Of a DNA stretch of 64,000 nt, positions 63,460 to 64,000 are shown one piece after another. A program made the position numbers and the translations under genes. Each line of letters opens with the position of its first letter. Position 1 is the stretch's first letter. The DNA comes from Rhodoferax sp. TH121 (GTDB lineage Bacteria > Pseudomonadota > Gammaproteobacteria > Burkholderiales > Burkholderiaceae_C), in contig NZ_NOXW01000021.1 of the NCBI RefSeq assembly GCF_002251855.1, positions 62,001 through 126,000 of the forward strand, written 5' to 3'. The notes beneath the pieces were generated by a model. It made no database searches. It saw nothing but the letters and a program-made list of their open reading frames with translations, and was not told the origin of the DNA.

Positions 63460-63485
63460 GGGGCTACGCCAGTAGGCGGAGCCCC
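63460..63485. terminator. Hairpin between convergent genes
   Basis: GGGGCT-a-CGCC-agta-GGCG-g-AGCCCC forms a 10-bp stem with one internal mismatch pair and a 4-nt loop, located between the stops at 63448 and 63497. There is no T run, so termination is plausible but unproven. Confidence 0.5.
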
Positions 63486-63496
63486 GTGGCTGGCGT

Positions 63497-63856
63497 TTAC
63501 AGCAGGTACAGCGCCAACAATCCCAACACGGCTGGAACAGTCTGGATGTACAGAATACGCACCATCACCGTGACCGCCCCCCAGATGCCCGCTACTGCCA
63601 CGCAGGCCAAGCCATAGGTGGCAAACGCCTTGGCGATGGCCGGGTCGGGGTAGACCAGGCCCAGCAGGCAGGCCGCAGCCAGAAAGCCGTTGTAGCAACC
63701 CTGGTTGGACATGGCAGCCTTGCGCATGGCCACTTCGGCCTTGGGAATGCCAAACACCTTGACCCCGCGCGACTCAAACAGCACGGTTTCCAGCAGAAAG
63801 ATGTAAATGTGGATCAGGCAGACCACGGCGATGAGGATTTGGGCAAGGATGTGCAT
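63497..63856 (-). CDS. DUF1304 membrane protein
   Basis: The 119-residue protein has four predicted membrane helices and matches DUF1304: HIYIFLLETVLFESRGVKVFGI, SNQGCYNGFLAAACLLGL, and a C-terminal pair of helices. No function is established. It is divergent from the gene starting at 63943, with a 17-bp palindrome between them, suggesting control by that neighbour. Confidence 0.88.
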   Translation of the reverse strand: MHILAQILIAVVCLIHIYIFLLETVLFESRGVKVFGIPKAEVAMRKAAMSNQGCYNGFLAAACLLGLVYPDPAIAKAFATYGLACVAVAGIWGAVTVMVRILYIQTVPAVLGLLALYLL

Positions 63857-63892
63857 GGAAAAGTCTTGGGTTGATGCAATGGCATGGAGAAT

Positions 63893-63909
63893 ACATAATC
63901 ACGTTATGT
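63893..63909. promoter_or_regulatory. Palindrome ACATAA-(5)-TTATGT, operator candidate
   Basis: A perfect inverted repeat with 6-bp arms lies in the divergent gap between DUF1304 and the truncated gene at the right edge. The size and form suit a dimeric regulator of MarR or TetR type. Confidence 0.5.
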
Positions 63910-63942
63910 TTGTAAAGCGAGTCCTTGTCGCCCACGTTACCC

Positions 63943-64000
63943 ATGGCTGAAACCTCTAGCAAACGCGATGGTCGCAAAGAAAACGCCAGCGCCACGCAGG
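63943..64000 (+). CDS. Start of an unidentified gene, truncated by window edge
   Basis: Only 19 codons are visible, beginning at ATG 63943 with a polar, Lys/Ser/Glu-rich N-terminus. The frame is open to the edge. Divergence from DUF1304 across a palindrome suggests a transcriptional regulator, but no domain is visible. No Shine-Dalgarno decides the start. Confidence 0.4.
   Translation, partial: MAETSSKRDGRKENASATQ

Noticed and set aside
1..64000. CRISPR array, prophage, IS element or integron
   Set aside because: No regularly spaced direct repeats, transposase, integrase or phage structural genes were found.

Overview
The window looks like chromosomal sequence of a GC-rich betaproteobacterium, most likely Comamonadaceae (Rhodoferax/Polaromonas/Acidovorax relatives). 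This rests on the gene families, the gene-dense operons with ATGA overlaps, and two kinds of short dispersed intergenic repeat that I recognise from that family. No IS element, prophage, CRISPR array, rRNA or plasmid function is visible. One tRNA-Leu(CAA) is present.

Layout. Positions 1-16.7 kb are mostly housekeeping: the end of livF, a small exported protein, a 2Fe-2S flavin reductase, an SDR protein, a PAP2 phosphatase, a META lipoprotein, a two-subunit exported molybdenum dehydrogenase, tRNA-Leu, cysM, a Nudix hydrolase, tusA, valS, a cupin protein, moaC, a MaoC-like dehydratase, a phytase-like esterase and yaaA. Positions 16.7-27.3 kb hold a coherent D-amino-acid cluster. A leftward eight-gene operon encodes a peptide ABC importer, a PLP-dependent amino acid deaminase, an RpiR regulator and a D-aminoacylase. 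Divergent from it are ridA and a PfkB sugar kinase. The shared promoter region carries two 13-bp palindromes of RpiR/HexR type, one in front of each operon. An alpha/beta hydrolase and queF follow.

Positions 29-44 kb form a signalling island. It has a DctP-type binding protein coupled to a membrane GGDEF-EAL protein, a cytosolic PAS-GAF-PAS-GGDEF-EAL protein, an Aer-like chemoreceptor, a REC-HPt protein, an HTH-REC regulator, and a four-gene operon of single-domain REC, HD-GYP, periplasmic binding protein and PAS histidine kinase. Positions 44-57 kb return to mixed functions: dinB, an orphan Tat-exported sugar-type binding protein, an FMN alpha-hydroxyacid oxidase, a DUF2339/DUF3999 pair, an RcnB-like protein, ogt, a truncated RskA-like protein, a membrane protein and pbpC. 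Positions 57.2-62.2 kb hold a second binding-protein signalling operon: a His-less kinase-like protein, REC, a PhnD-like binding protein and a multi-PAS histidine kinase. The window ends with an OYE-family reductase, a DUF1304 protein and the first codons of an unidentified gene behind a palindromic operator candidate.

Main themes. (1) Three different binding-protein families (DctP, SBP_bac_3, PhnD) have lost their transport partners and sit next to membrane sensors. This suggests a recurrent ligand-binding-protein/sensor design that feeds c-di-GMP or phosphorelay outputs. (2) The D-amino-acid cluster contains importer, hydrolase, deaminase, RidA, regulator and matching operators, plus a sugar kinase whose role is unexplained. 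(3) Seven copies of a ~48-bp repeat occur, and several of them supply codons to neighbouring genes (pbpC twice, dinB tail, two stop codons).
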